Source of the DNA: Caproiciproducens galactitolivorans
GTDB taxonomy: Bacteria; Bacillota; Clostridia; Oscillospirales; Acutalibacteraceae
DNA: 64,000 nt
Direction of reading: 5' to 3'
NCBI RefSeq assembly: GCF_026672255.1
Contig: NZ_JAPOHA010000008.1
Coordinates: 101,368-165,367, forward strand
Numbering within the stretch: position 1 is the first letter of the stretch; every line of letters starts with the position of its first letter. Under the pieces are notes generated by a model. The model searched no databases and was not told the origin of the DNA. It was given only the letters and a program-made list of their open reading frames with translations. Shown here piece by piece: positions 15,038 through 22,371 of the stretch. Made by a program: the position numbers and the translations under genes.

Positions 15038-15283
15038 ATGAGAAAATGCGTAGGAAATATTGAACTGTGCGGCTGCACTCTAAAGTATTATGTGTTTGGA
15101 AGCCGCAGCACGGGATTCGGAATTGAAATTAAGGTGACCCGTATTGAAAAAGCGGTCCAGATCGTTTCTTCTGATTTGGGGAAGGTAATGGATGTGGCGA
15201 AAAAACTGCGATGCGGTTCGGTTTTTCCCACAAACCTAAGCGAAATTATTGAAGACGAGAAGTTCGATGACGTTCCGAATTGA
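15038..15283 (+). CDS. Small DUF6514-like protein
   Basis: An 81-residue soluble protein with the pattern YYVFGSRSTGFGIEI, then VSSDLGKVMDVAKKL, and a C-terminal LSEIIEDE. This resembles the clostridial DUF6514 family, whose function is not known. A GGAGGGCGG site precedes the ATG. The rubredoxin gene follows 47 bp downstream and may be co-transcribed. There are two cysteines near the N-terminus (C5, C11, C13 region) but no clear metal motif. The family assignment rests on my reading of the pattern and would need a profile search. Confidence 0.6.
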   Translation: MRKCVGNIELCGCTLKYYVFGSRSTGFGIEIKVTRIEKAVQIVSSDLGKVMDVAKKLRCGSVFPTNLSEIIEDEKFDDVPN

Positions 15284-15330
15284 AAGTTGATACGCTTTAA
15301 CTGCTTACAAATTCATATGGGGGGAGAAAT

Positions 15331-15486
15331 ATGAAATATGTTTGCAATTCGTGCGGTTATGTCTATGACCCCGAAACAGGCGATCCCGAAAACGGAATTG
15401 CGCCCGAAATGAATTTTCAGGACCTTCCGGAAAGCTGGACCTGCCCGGTTTGCGGAATGGGCATCGATCTGTTCACTGAGGAATAA
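15331..15486 (+). CDS. Rubredoxin
   Basis: A complete 51-residue rubredoxin: MKYVCNSCGYVYDPETGD with the first CxxCG, and SWTCPVCGMG with the second CxxCG, which together bind one Fe in a Cys4 site. Conserved Tyr, Asp/Pro and Trp around the site are present. It is a small electron carrier, typically serving rubrerythrin, superoxide reductase or flavodiiron proteins in anaerobes; none of these is next door. GGGGGAG at 15319-15325 is the ribosome-binding site. The final residues (IDLF) are slightly unlike the usual KDQF. Confidence 0.95.
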   Translation: MKYVCNSCGYVYDPETGDPENGIAPEMNFQDLPESWTCPVCGMGIDLFTEE

Positions 15487-15811
15487 AGAAAACCTTTTCT
15501 TTTCGGTGCAAACAAGAAGAATGCTGGCACGGTTCATACGTGGTATTTTATAAAGATGGATAACTTTTAAACCGTCGCAGACTGGTTCCCTTAATATGAT
15601 ACAAGTGCTCAAAGAGTTCGTGTTGCGGCAAAGTGATGGAACGGGAAAAGGGTAGTCGACTCTTGTCGGCCACCCCTTCTTTATAGGTGAAAACAGGCCG
15701 TCCCGGTCGGCTGAATTCATCCTCTGAAATCAATTTTATTACCGGCGTTTTAAAAAACCGGGATATTTTTGTATCACGAAGATCTTCCGGATATTACTAT
15801 AGGGTAATGCC
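15487..15811. other. Intergenic region with hairpins, no confident gene
   Basis: This 325-bp stretch holds several potential stem-loops, for example AAGGGTAGTCGAC with GTCGGCCACCCCTT (about 15648-15678) and GCCG/CGGC around 15697-15711. A 61-codon open frame on the minus strand (15548-15733, TTG start, no ribosome-binding site) is possible but unsupported. I see no clear promoter or known RNA family. Confidence 0.35.
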
Positions 15812-16933
15812 TCATTCTGATTTAACGGAGTTTCCACAGGATTCCGTTTCGGCGGGAACAACCGTTTCCGGTTCTTCAAACAGGGTTGGGAGGACTTCCA
15901 TATTCGTCAGGATTTTATAAAGAATCAGCAGTACGGAAAAGTAAATCAGGAGCCAGAAATTTTGGGCTACCAGAGAGAAGTAAATCGCGGCAAGCATGGT
16001 GAGCGGATGAATATTTATGGAAGAGGAAACGATTTTTGGCTCGATGATCTGGCGGATTGCCGTAATCAGGAAATAGCATAACAGCAAGATTCCCGCCCGC
16101 AGGAAGCTGCCTTTTATCACGTAGAAGAGGGCCAGGGGGATATAAATGGTACCGGGCCCAAGAACAGGCAAAATGTCTGCAATGCCGGTAATAATGCTCA
16201 GAACGAGGGGATAAGGGACGCCCAGTGCAAAAAAGACGATGAGCGTTTCAATAAAGGTTATAAAATAAATAAAAAGATAGGAGCATATATATTTTCCGCT
16301 TAAGCTTATGCCGTGATGCGAGGCGGACCGGATGTTAAAAACGGCGTTTCTCGAAAACAGGGACTTAACATGGGTTTTAATCCCCGTCATATCTTTGGAG
16401 AAAAAGTATGTTGATAAGATCATAACGATGAACATTGTGATCACGGCGGGCAATGAGGTTAAAAAGGCAAGAATACTGCCGAGTACGGTTTTAAGAACCC
16501 CTGCGCCCGACTGGGCAATGTTCATAATCTGCTCCTGGTTTTGCTGCACGTATTTTGAATCGATTTTACTTAGGTATTCGCCCACCGTACTGATCATACG
16601 GTTAATCGGTCCGGTTACGGAACCTACGCCGACGGTTAAATGATTGAGCAGATGACTGATTTCACTGATCAGCCAATAGCCGATCAAAAATAAAATCCCG
16701 AATACAACGCAAAAAACAACCAGCGTTGACACAGCGGCGGCCACCCCCGGTTTAAAATGCAGGTGTTCCTTTAAAACTCGGATGAGGGGCTGCACGGAAA
16801 GCGCCAGTAAGAATCCTGCTACAAACGGGAACGTATATTTCAAAGTGACTGCAAACAGGAAAAATACCACAGTATATTCAATAAAAAAATAAAGAAGCGG
16901 CTTTAAGCGGGTGAGTTGTCGCTTTTCAAACAA
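15812..16933 (-). CDS. ytvI: YtvI-type sporulation integral membrane protein (AI-2E transporter superfamily)
   Basis: The 373-residue protein has the PF01594 layout: paired N-terminal helices, a long central amphipathic region (~residues 90-160), then a block of helices with the family signature GVPYPLVLSIITGIADILPVLG and a Gly/Pro-rich turn (LGPGTIYIP). The pattern and length fit YtvI, a sporulation membrane protein of Firmicutes whose exact role is unknown. Distinction from other AI-2E family exporters is by resemblance only. It is monocistronic, with a 100-bp gap to the XRE-gene terminator upstream. Confidence 0.75.
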   Translation of the reverse strand: MFEKRQLTRLKPLLYFFIEYTVVFFLFAVTLKYTFPFVAGFLLALSVQPLIRVLKEHLHFKPGVAAAVSTLVVFCVVFGILFLIGYWLISEISHLLNHLTVGVGSVTGPINRMISTVGEYLSKIDSKYVQQNQEQIMNIAQSGAGVLKTVLGSILAFLTSLPAVITMFIVMILSTYFFSKDMTGIKTHVKSLFSRNAVFNIRSASHHGISLSGKYICSYLFIYFITFIETLIVFFALGVPYPLVLSIITGIADILPVLGPGTIYIPLALFYVIKGSFLRAGILLLCYFLITAIRQIIEPKIVSSSINIHPLTMLAAIYFSLVAQNFWLLIYFSVLLILYKILTNMEVLPTLFEEPETVVPAETESCGNSVKSE

Positions 16934-17011
16934 ATGAAAACCTCCTTGCCTTTCCTGATTTAAAATAGTATTATAATTATAATCGATTCATCATCAAAAA
17001 GAAAGTAGAAA

Positions 17012-17040
17012 AAGAGCGCTTCGCAATTGCGAAGCGCCTC
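17012..17040 (-). terminator. Terminator of the XRE regulator gene
   Basis: GGCGCTTCG-caatt-GCGAAGCGC forms a perfect stem, read on the minus strand and followed by CTCTTTTTCT. Confidence 0.85.
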
Positions 17041-17065
17041 ATACCGTACTCATTGAGTGAACGAA

Positions 17066-17314
17066 TTATTTCTCTCTGCCTAAGAGCCAGTCTACGGAAA
17101 CATTGAGAATATTTGCCAAGGCGGAAAGCTCAAAATCTGTTACATACCGGATTTGTCCTTCCAATTTGGACAAGCCCGATGCATTCATGTCAACGCCGTT
17201 GACCTGAAGTTGGGCTAACAGTTCTTTCTGCTTCATGCCTTGGTTTTTACGCGCCATCTCTACACGCGCGCCAACCAAATTACGTGTACCAAGTGCTTGT
17301 TTGCGTAATCTCAC
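17066..17314 (-). CDS. XRE-family helix-turn-helix regulator
   Basis: A compact ~82-residue single-domain repressor-type protein with a Cro/CI fold: the first helices in NLVGARVEMARKNQGMKQ, the recognition segment VDMNASGLSKLEGQIRYV, and the end LANILNVSVDWLLGREK typical of the family. The only ribosome-binding site, GGGGGAG, abuts the ATG at 17323 and is correctly spaced (9 nt) for the GTG at 17314, so I place the start there; ATG 17323 or 17356 are alternatives. Targets are unknown; a 13-bp inverted repeat just upstream (17454-17488) is a candidate operator. Confidence 0.85.
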   Translation of the reverse strand: MRLRKQALGTRNLVGARVEMARKNQGMKQKELLAQLQVNGVDMNASGLSKLEGQIRYVTDFELSALANILNVSVDWLLGREK

Positions 17315-17453
17315 TGAATTCATCTCCCCCCGCGTTAATTTGAAATTTACGCACATACATTATTCCATCTGCACAGCGCCATAACAAAATTTCCTGAAAA
17401 TTTACAACACCATGGAAATTCATCAGTGTAAATTCTGTTAATATCTAATAGTA

Positions 17454-17488
17454 TAATATTTTATTGTCTAAAATGCAATAAAATATTA
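17454..17488. repeat. Perfect 13-bp inverted repeat in an AT-rich intergenic region
   Basis: TAATATTTTATTG (17454-17466) and its exact complement CAATAAAATATTA (17476-17488) flank a 9-bp spacer. The surrounding region 17357-17730 carries no gene. A -10-like TATAAT is at 17668-17673, ahead of pncB, with a poor -35. Confidence 0.7.
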
Positions 17489-17730
17489 AAAAAATTCACA
17501 AATAAAATCAATTATTTTTAAATTATTAATATTTTAAAGGAATTCCCGTTTCTTCTTTGTTATTTTGCCTTAAGATTGATATAATATTCTTAATAAATGA
17601 TTATAAATTTGTTAAAATTGTGCGTAAAGGATCAATACCGCCAAGTATTTTAGATTTACTGTTGTTCTATAATATGATGAGCGGCTGAGTTAGAGTTACA
17701 TCAATTTAATAATTTTGTGGAGCTGAAAAA

Positions 17731-19188
17731 ATGAAAAATCAAAATCATTTGAAAACGAATCTCACCATGCTGACGGATTTCTATGAAATCACCATGGCAA
17801 ACGGCTATTTTACCAACGGGTATGAGGATACCATCGTCTATTTCGACATGTTTTTCCGGCGTGTTCCGGACGACGGCGGATATGCCATTATGGCCGGTGT
17901 CCAGCAGGTTGTCGAATATCTTGAAAATCTTACCTTTACCAAGGAAGATATTGAATATTTGAGAGACTGCAAAATTTTTAAGGAAGATTTTATTCATTAT
18001 CTGGAGAATTTTCAATTTACCTGCGATGTCTGGGCGGTTCCGGAAGGAACCCCTATCTTCCCGGTAGAACCGATCATTACCGTACGCGGGCCGGTCATTC
18101 AGGCGCAGTTTATTGAAACCATGATTCTGCTCACCGTGAATCATCAGAGCCTGATCGCCACAAAGGCCAACAGGATTGTCCGAGCGGCGCAGGGAAGGGC
18201 GGTAATGGAATTTGGTTCCCGGCGCGCGCAAGGGGCTGACGGGGCGATTATGGGCGCAAGAGCGGCCTATATCGGCGGCTGCTGTGGAACGGCCTGCACC
18301 ATTTGCGACAGGGACTACGGCGTTAAGGCGCTGGGCACAATGGCGCACAGCTGGGTTCAGCTTTTTGACAATGAGCTGGAAGCATTCCGCGCGTATGCAA
18401 AGGAATATCCCAGCCAGTGTACTTTACTGGTCGACACCTACAATGTTTTAAAATCAGGAGTACCCAATGCCATAAAAGTATTCAACGAGGAACTGGTCCC
18501 GCTCGGCTTCCGCCCGGCCGGTATCCGGATCGACAGCGGAGATATTACATATCTTTCCCGCAAAGCGCGCAAAATGCTCGACGCGGCCGGATTTGAAGAT
18601 TGTAAGATCTGCGCCTCGAATTCCCTCGATGAGTATATAATACGTGATATGCTCATGCAAGGTGCGTGCGTCGACAGCTTCGGCGTGGGCGAAAGGCTGA
18701 TTACTTCTTCCAGCGAGCCGGTTTTCGGCGGCGTTTATAAGTTAAGCGGCGTGGAAGATACGAACGGAAATATCGTTCCGAAAATCAAGATCAGCGAAAA
18801 CGTGGCCAAAATCACGACGCCCTGCTTTAAAAATCTCTGGCGCCTGTATGACCGGGAAAGCGGCAAGGCCATTGCCGACGTGATTACGCTTCATGATGAA
18901 GTGATTGACGACGAAAAGCCGTATGAGCTGTTTGACCCGGAACATATCTGGAAGCGCAAAACGGTTCGAAACTTCCGTGCAGTGGAACTGCGCCAAAAAA
19001 TATTTGAAAACGGAAAGAACATATCGAAACCGCGGGATTTAGAGGAAATAAAGGAATACTGCATGCAGCAGGTGGACACGCTTTGGGAAGAAGTTACGCG
19101 TTTTGAAAACCCCCATCAATATTACGTGGACTTGTCGCAGAAGCTATGGAATGAGAAGAACCGTCTGATTTCAGAGCATAGTTTCTAA
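17731..19188 (+). CDS. pncB: Nicotinate phosphoribosyltransferase
   Basis: A 485-residue enzyme of the NAD salvage (Preiss-Handler) pathway that converts nicotinate, PRPP and ATP to nicotinate mononucleotide. Family features include LTDFYEITMANGYF at the N-terminus, FDMFFRRVPDDGGYAIMAG, the phosphoribosyl-site segment FGSRRAQGADGA (~residue 165), GTMAHSWV with the phosphorylated-His region (~residue 210), RIDSGDITYLS, and ASNSLDEYII. The length agrees with bacterial homologues of the longer type. The rnpB gene follows on the same strand with its own promoter. Confidence 0.95.
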   Translation: MKNQNHLKTNLTMLTDFYEITMANGYFTNGYEDTIVYFDMFFRRVPDDGGYAIMAGVQQVVEYLENLTFTKEDIEYLRDCKIFKEDFIHYLENFQFTCDVWAVPEGTPIFPVEPIITVRGPVIQAQFIETMILLTVNHQSLIATKANRIVRAAQGRAVMEFGSRRAQGADGAIMGARAAYIGGCCGTACTICDRDYGVKALGTMAHSWVQLFDNELEAFRAYAKEYPSQCTLLVDTYNVLKSGVPNAIKVFNEELVPLGFRPAGIRIDSGDITYLSRKARKMLDAAGFEDCKICASNSLDEYIIRDMLMQGACVDSFGVGERLITSSSEPVFGGVYKLSGVEDTNGNIVPKIKISENVAKITTPCFKNLWRLYDRESGKAIADVITLHDEVIDDEKPYELFDPEHIWKRKTVRNFRAVELRQKIFENGKNISKPRDLEEIKEYCMQQVDTLWEEVTRFENPHQYYVDLSQKLWNEKNRLISEHSF

Positions 19189-19207
19189 GTTTTCCAGATC
19201 CTGTTTG

Positions 19208-19236
19208 TTGACAGACCGGTAAAAATCGATTACAAT
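19208..19236 (+). promoter_or_regulatory. Promoter of the RNase P RNA gene
   Basis: TTGACA (19208-19213) and TACAAT (19231-19236) with 17-bp spacing place the transcription start at about 19243, exactly where the P1 helix begins. Confidence 0.85.
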
Positions 19237-19242
19237 AAACGA

Positions 19243-19586
19243 TACGAGCAGGCTGAACAGCTGCGGACACAGCTCCGAAAGGACGTGCCCGAGGAAAGTC
19301 CGAGCTCCACAGGGCAGAATAACGGCTAACGGCCGCCGGGGGCGACCCCAGGGAAAGTGCAACAGAGATATACCGCCGGTAACGGTAAGGATGGAAAGGC
19401 GAGGTAAGAGCTCACCAGCGCGCGGGAGACCGCGCGGCTCTGCAAACCCTATTCGGAGCAACACCGCAGAGGGACATTTGCGTCGGCCCGGCGCGTCCCG
19501 AGAAGGTGGCACTGAGCCGTGATGGCAACATCCGGCCAAGATAGATGGCTGTTTGGAACAGAACTCGGCTTACAGGCCTGGTCGTA
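19243..19586 (+). ncRNA. rnpB: RNase P RNA (class A)
   Basis: The catalytic RNA that removes 5' leaders from tRNA precursors. P1 is formed by TACGAGCAGGC (19243-19253) and GCCTGGTCGTA (19576-19586). The universally conserved core is visible: GAGGAAAGTCCGAGCTCC near 19291, ACAGAGATATACC with the GTAACGGTAAGG segment, the AGAAGGTGGCACTGAG-like region and the 3' P4 strand AACTCGGCTTACAG near 19562. The length of about 344 nt is typical. A terminator follows within 15 nt. Confidence 0.95.
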
Positions 19587-19600
19587 CCTTAAAACACGAA

Positions 19601-19625
19601 AACCCGCTGAATCAGCGGGTTTTTT
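19601..19625 (+). terminator. Terminator of rnpB
   Basis: ACCCGCTG-aat-CAGCGGGT followed by TTTTTT. The rest of the gap up to recQ (19626-20036) shows only short repeats and no gene. Confidence 0.92.
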
Positions 19626-19787
19626 CCATATTTAAATTACTTATATACGGTTTTTGTAAGCTTGTCCTGTCATTTTCCGTTCAACCATTTGAGGCAAAAA
19701 CCTTGGGTTCAGCCGGCTTTTTATTCAAAAATCGGACAGATTCCGCTTTTATATGCTGAAATCGACATTTTTATTGTATTTATTTCT

Positions 19788-19811
19788 AATGGGGGATATA
19801 ATGGGGGATAT
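19788..19811 (+). repeat. Two tandem copies of a 12-bp unit
   Basis: AATGGGGGATAT occurs twice head to tail within the non-coding 19626-20036 interval. The imperfect palindrome TAATCTGAGATTA lies ~70 bp further on. Significance unknown. Confidence 0.6.
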
Positions 19812-20036
19812 AATTATATTAAGAAGTATTTTTTAATATTGGTAGATTTCACACCGATAGCTTCGGTGAGGCGGGCTAATCTGAGATTACAGCAATAATG
19901 AGAAGCTTCCGTTTTGGAACATAACCGGAACCTGCTATTATAAATATGCAGTTCGAAATGCTCTCCTAACCGCAGTAGACCCGCTTAGAACCGTTTAGAA
20001 AATGTCCGATTGTGACACAAAGAGGAGTATCGTATC

Positions 20037-21902
20037 ATGGATAAGGCAGCCGCCTTAAAACAATATTTTGGACATGCTGTCTTTCGTCCCGGACAGGAAG
20101 AATTGATCGACGCATTGATGGCAAGTCGTGACGTGCTGGGAGTCATGCCGACGGGCGCAGGAAAATCGGTTTGCTATCAGATCCCTGCATTGCTGCTTCC
20201 CGGTGTGACACTGGTCATATCGCCGCTCATCTCTCTGATGAAGGATCAGGTAGCCGCGCTGACGCAGGCGGGGATTCCGGCGGCTTATATAAATTCTTCT
20301 CTTTCCGCCGCACAATACCGCAAGGTATTTCAACAGGCGGAAAAGGAAGCGTATAAAATCATATACGTCGCACCGGAACGGCTGGAGGCGGCAGATTTTT
20401 TAAATTTTTCTGAGCGTGTTCAAATCTCGCTTATCGCTGTGGATGAGGCTCACTGCGTTTCCCAATGGGGACAGGATTTTCGGCCGAGTTACCTGAAAAT
20501 ATCCGATTTTATTAAACAGTTGCCATATCGTCCCGTTGTAGGTGCGTTTACCGCTACGGCCACGGCGGAGGTCAAGAAGGATATCGTGCGTCTTTTGCAG
20601 CTACGTAGTCCGCTGCTTGTTACCACCGGCTTTGATCGGCCAAACCTGTACTTTGAAGTTGCAGCGCCCAAGAGTAAACCGGCATACCTATACAACTTCC
20701 TTGTGCGGCATAGAGGACAATGCGGCATCATCTACTGCGCTACCCGAAAAACGGTGGAGTCGGTCTGTGCCGGATTGAATCAGCACGGTGTTGCCGCCAC
20801 CTGTTACCACGCAGGGCTGAAGGATGGTGAACGCCGACAGAATCACGAGGATTTTGTTTATGACCGCAGACGTGTGATGGTTGCCACCAACGCCTTCGGC
20901 ATGGGCATCGATAAATCCAACGTTGGATTTGTTGTCCATTACAATATGCCGAAAAATCTTGAGAGTTACTATCAGGAGGCAGGCCGCGCCGGCCGTGACG
21001 GTGAGAACGCGGACTGCGTACTTCTGTTTTCAAGCGGAGACGTACAGACCGCGAAGTTTCTCGTTCAAAATTCAAATGAGAATGAAAATCTTTCGGGAGA
21101 AGAACGCGAACAGGTGCTTCGCCGGGATCTGGAACGCCTACATAAGATGGTTGGTTACTGCAAAACCACACGCTGCCTGCGATCGTATATCCTGGAATAT
21201 TTCGGTGAGCGCCATAGTGATGCCTGCGGGAATTGCGGAAACTGCAAAAGTGAATACATCCAGCGCAACATCACCACAGAGGCGCAAAAAATTCTTTCTG
21301 CTGTGGCGCGGGTCGATAGAAAGTATCCCTATGGAGTAGGCATAACACTGATTGTTCGGATGCTGCACGGCAGCAAAGAGCAACGAATAAGCCAACTTGG
21401 ACTGGATAAGTTGACGACCTACGGGATTATGCACGATGTCGACCGCCGAAAAATTCGGGAATACATTGATTTGCTGATATCCCAGGGTTATCTCGAGCTG
21501 ACGCAGGATAAGTACCCGGTTCTGCATCTGACCGACCGTTCCAATGACGTACTGTTCCACGGTGCGCAAGTAATATCGCGCGAAAAAGCAGTAGGCAGAC
21601 CGGAACGCACGGCTTCAACCGGGAAGCAAAACGCTTCCCTTTCCCCGCCATTCGAATCTTCTGAGAATAGCCTGTTTGAGGCATTGCGGACGCTGCGAAC
21701 CGAACTGGCGCAAAAGGGGAACGTCCCCGCCTATATCATTTTTTCCAACGCAGCTCTCCAGGACATGGCGGCAAAGCGTCCCCAGTGCATGACGGATTTT
21801 CTGGAAGTCTCAGGTGTTGGCGAGGTAAAAGCGAAACGGTATGGAAAGCAGTTCCTGAATGCAATTCAGAATTGGGAGAATGGAGGCAAGAAAAATGACT
21901 GA
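20037..21902 (+). CDS. recQ: ATP-dependent DNA helicase RecQ
   Basis: A full-length 621-residue RecQ helicase (3'-to-5' unwinding in recombination and fork repair). Domains in order: helicase lobe 1 with Walker A PTGAGKS (38-44) and VDEAHCVSQWG; lobe 2 with GVAATCYHAGL, AFGMGIDKSNVGFVVH and QEAGRAGRDG; the RecQ-C-terminal zinc site (CKTTRCLR then CGNCGNC, ~residues 380-405); a winged helix (~residues 420-500); and a C-terminal HRDC domain (SLFEALRTLR to the end). The ATG at 20037 follows AGAGGAG. A fragmentary coding sequence overlaps its 3' end. Confidence 0.96.
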   Translation: MDKAAALKQYFGHAVFRPGQEELIDALMASRDVLGVMPTGAGKSVCYQIPALLLPGVTLVISPLISLMKDQVAALTQAGIPAAYINSSLSAAQYRKVFQQAEKEAYKIIYVAPERLEAADFLNFSERVQISLIAVDEAHCVSQWGQDFRPSYLKISDFIKQLPYRPVVGAFTATATAEVKKDIVRLLQLRSPLLVTTGFDRPNLYFEVAAPKSKPAYLYNFLVRHRGQCGIIYCATRKTVESVCAGLNQHGVAATCYHAGLKDGERRQNHEDFVYDRRRVMVATNAFGMGIDKSNVGFVVHYNMPKNLESYYQEAGRAGRDGENADCVLLFSSGDVQTAKFLVQNSNENENLSGEEREQVLRRDLERLHKMVGYCKTTRCLRSYILEYFGERHSDACGNCGNCKSEYIQRNITTEAQKILSAVARVDRKYPYGVGITLIVRMLHGSKEQRISQLGLDKLTTYGIMHDVDRRKIREYIDLLISQGYLELTQDKYPVLHLTDRSNDVLFHGAQVISREKAVGRPERTASTGKQNASLSPPFESSENSLFEALRTLRTELAQKGNVPAYIIFSNAALQDMAAKRPQCMTDFLEVSGVGEVKAKRYGKQFLNAIQNWENGGKKND

Positions 21903-22165
21903 GAGATTCGACTTGCTGGCGCGCAGCCCAATTGCGTAAGCGCAAGGCCAGCGTCTATTTTGATAAGACGCTACTTCCGTTGCGAGACCGGATTGTCGAA
22001 TATGAAGCGTCCAGCACAGATGAAAAGCTCCCCGATCTTTGCGTAAACCTCGAGTGGGCCTTAATAAGGCAAGTATAGCAAAATACATTCAGAACAGGAA
22101 AAACAAGATCAGATAGAGGAAAAATTGAATACAAAAGAATATCAATACCTTTTAAGGGTTAGCCG
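21895..22165 (+). pseudogene. Degenerate remnant of a small coding sequence
   Basis: An ATG overlapping the recQ stop opens a frame of only 14 codons (MTERFDLLARSPIA). Another frame from ~21923 reads as protein-like sequence (QLRKRKASVYFDK, then LPLRDRIVEYE) to a stop at 22080. A third short piece (22096-22165) reads QEKQDQIEEKLNTKEYQYLL and RVSR before a stop. A DNA segment similar to the last piece recurs at 34510-34590. I read this as a frameshifted gene of unknown family; it may once have been the gene following recQ. Confidence 0.45.
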
Positions 22166-22198
22166 TTAATCGGTTCACTACGGCTTGAACAAAGTGAA

Positions 22199-22235
22199 AG
22201 GGCGCGCCGCAAAATTTTCATTTTGCAACACGCCC
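22199..22235. terminator. Imperfect hairpin downstream of recQ and the beta-helix gene
   Basis: GGGCGcgccGCAAAA and TTTTGCaacaCGCCC form a stem with an internal mismatch between the convergent recQ and beta-helix genes. No strong T-run follows on either strand, so termination is uncertain. The rest of 22236-22371 holds nothing recognisable. Confidence 0.45.
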
Positions 22236-22371
22236 ATAACTTTATTCTATACTTATAGCTTATAAACTAGTATATTATCCTGTAAGTATTAGAATAAAGA
22301 ACAGGTTTAAGACAATTTAGTAGCAGCTGTATCTGCCGTCAATAACAAGAGCTTCCGGTTAAGTTAAAGAC

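Noticed and set aside
15313-15720. Minus-strand 135-codon frame overlapping rubredoxin
   Set aside because: It is antisense to an unmistakable rubredoxin gene; the shorter alternative frame at 15548-15733 has a TTG start without a ribosome-binding site.
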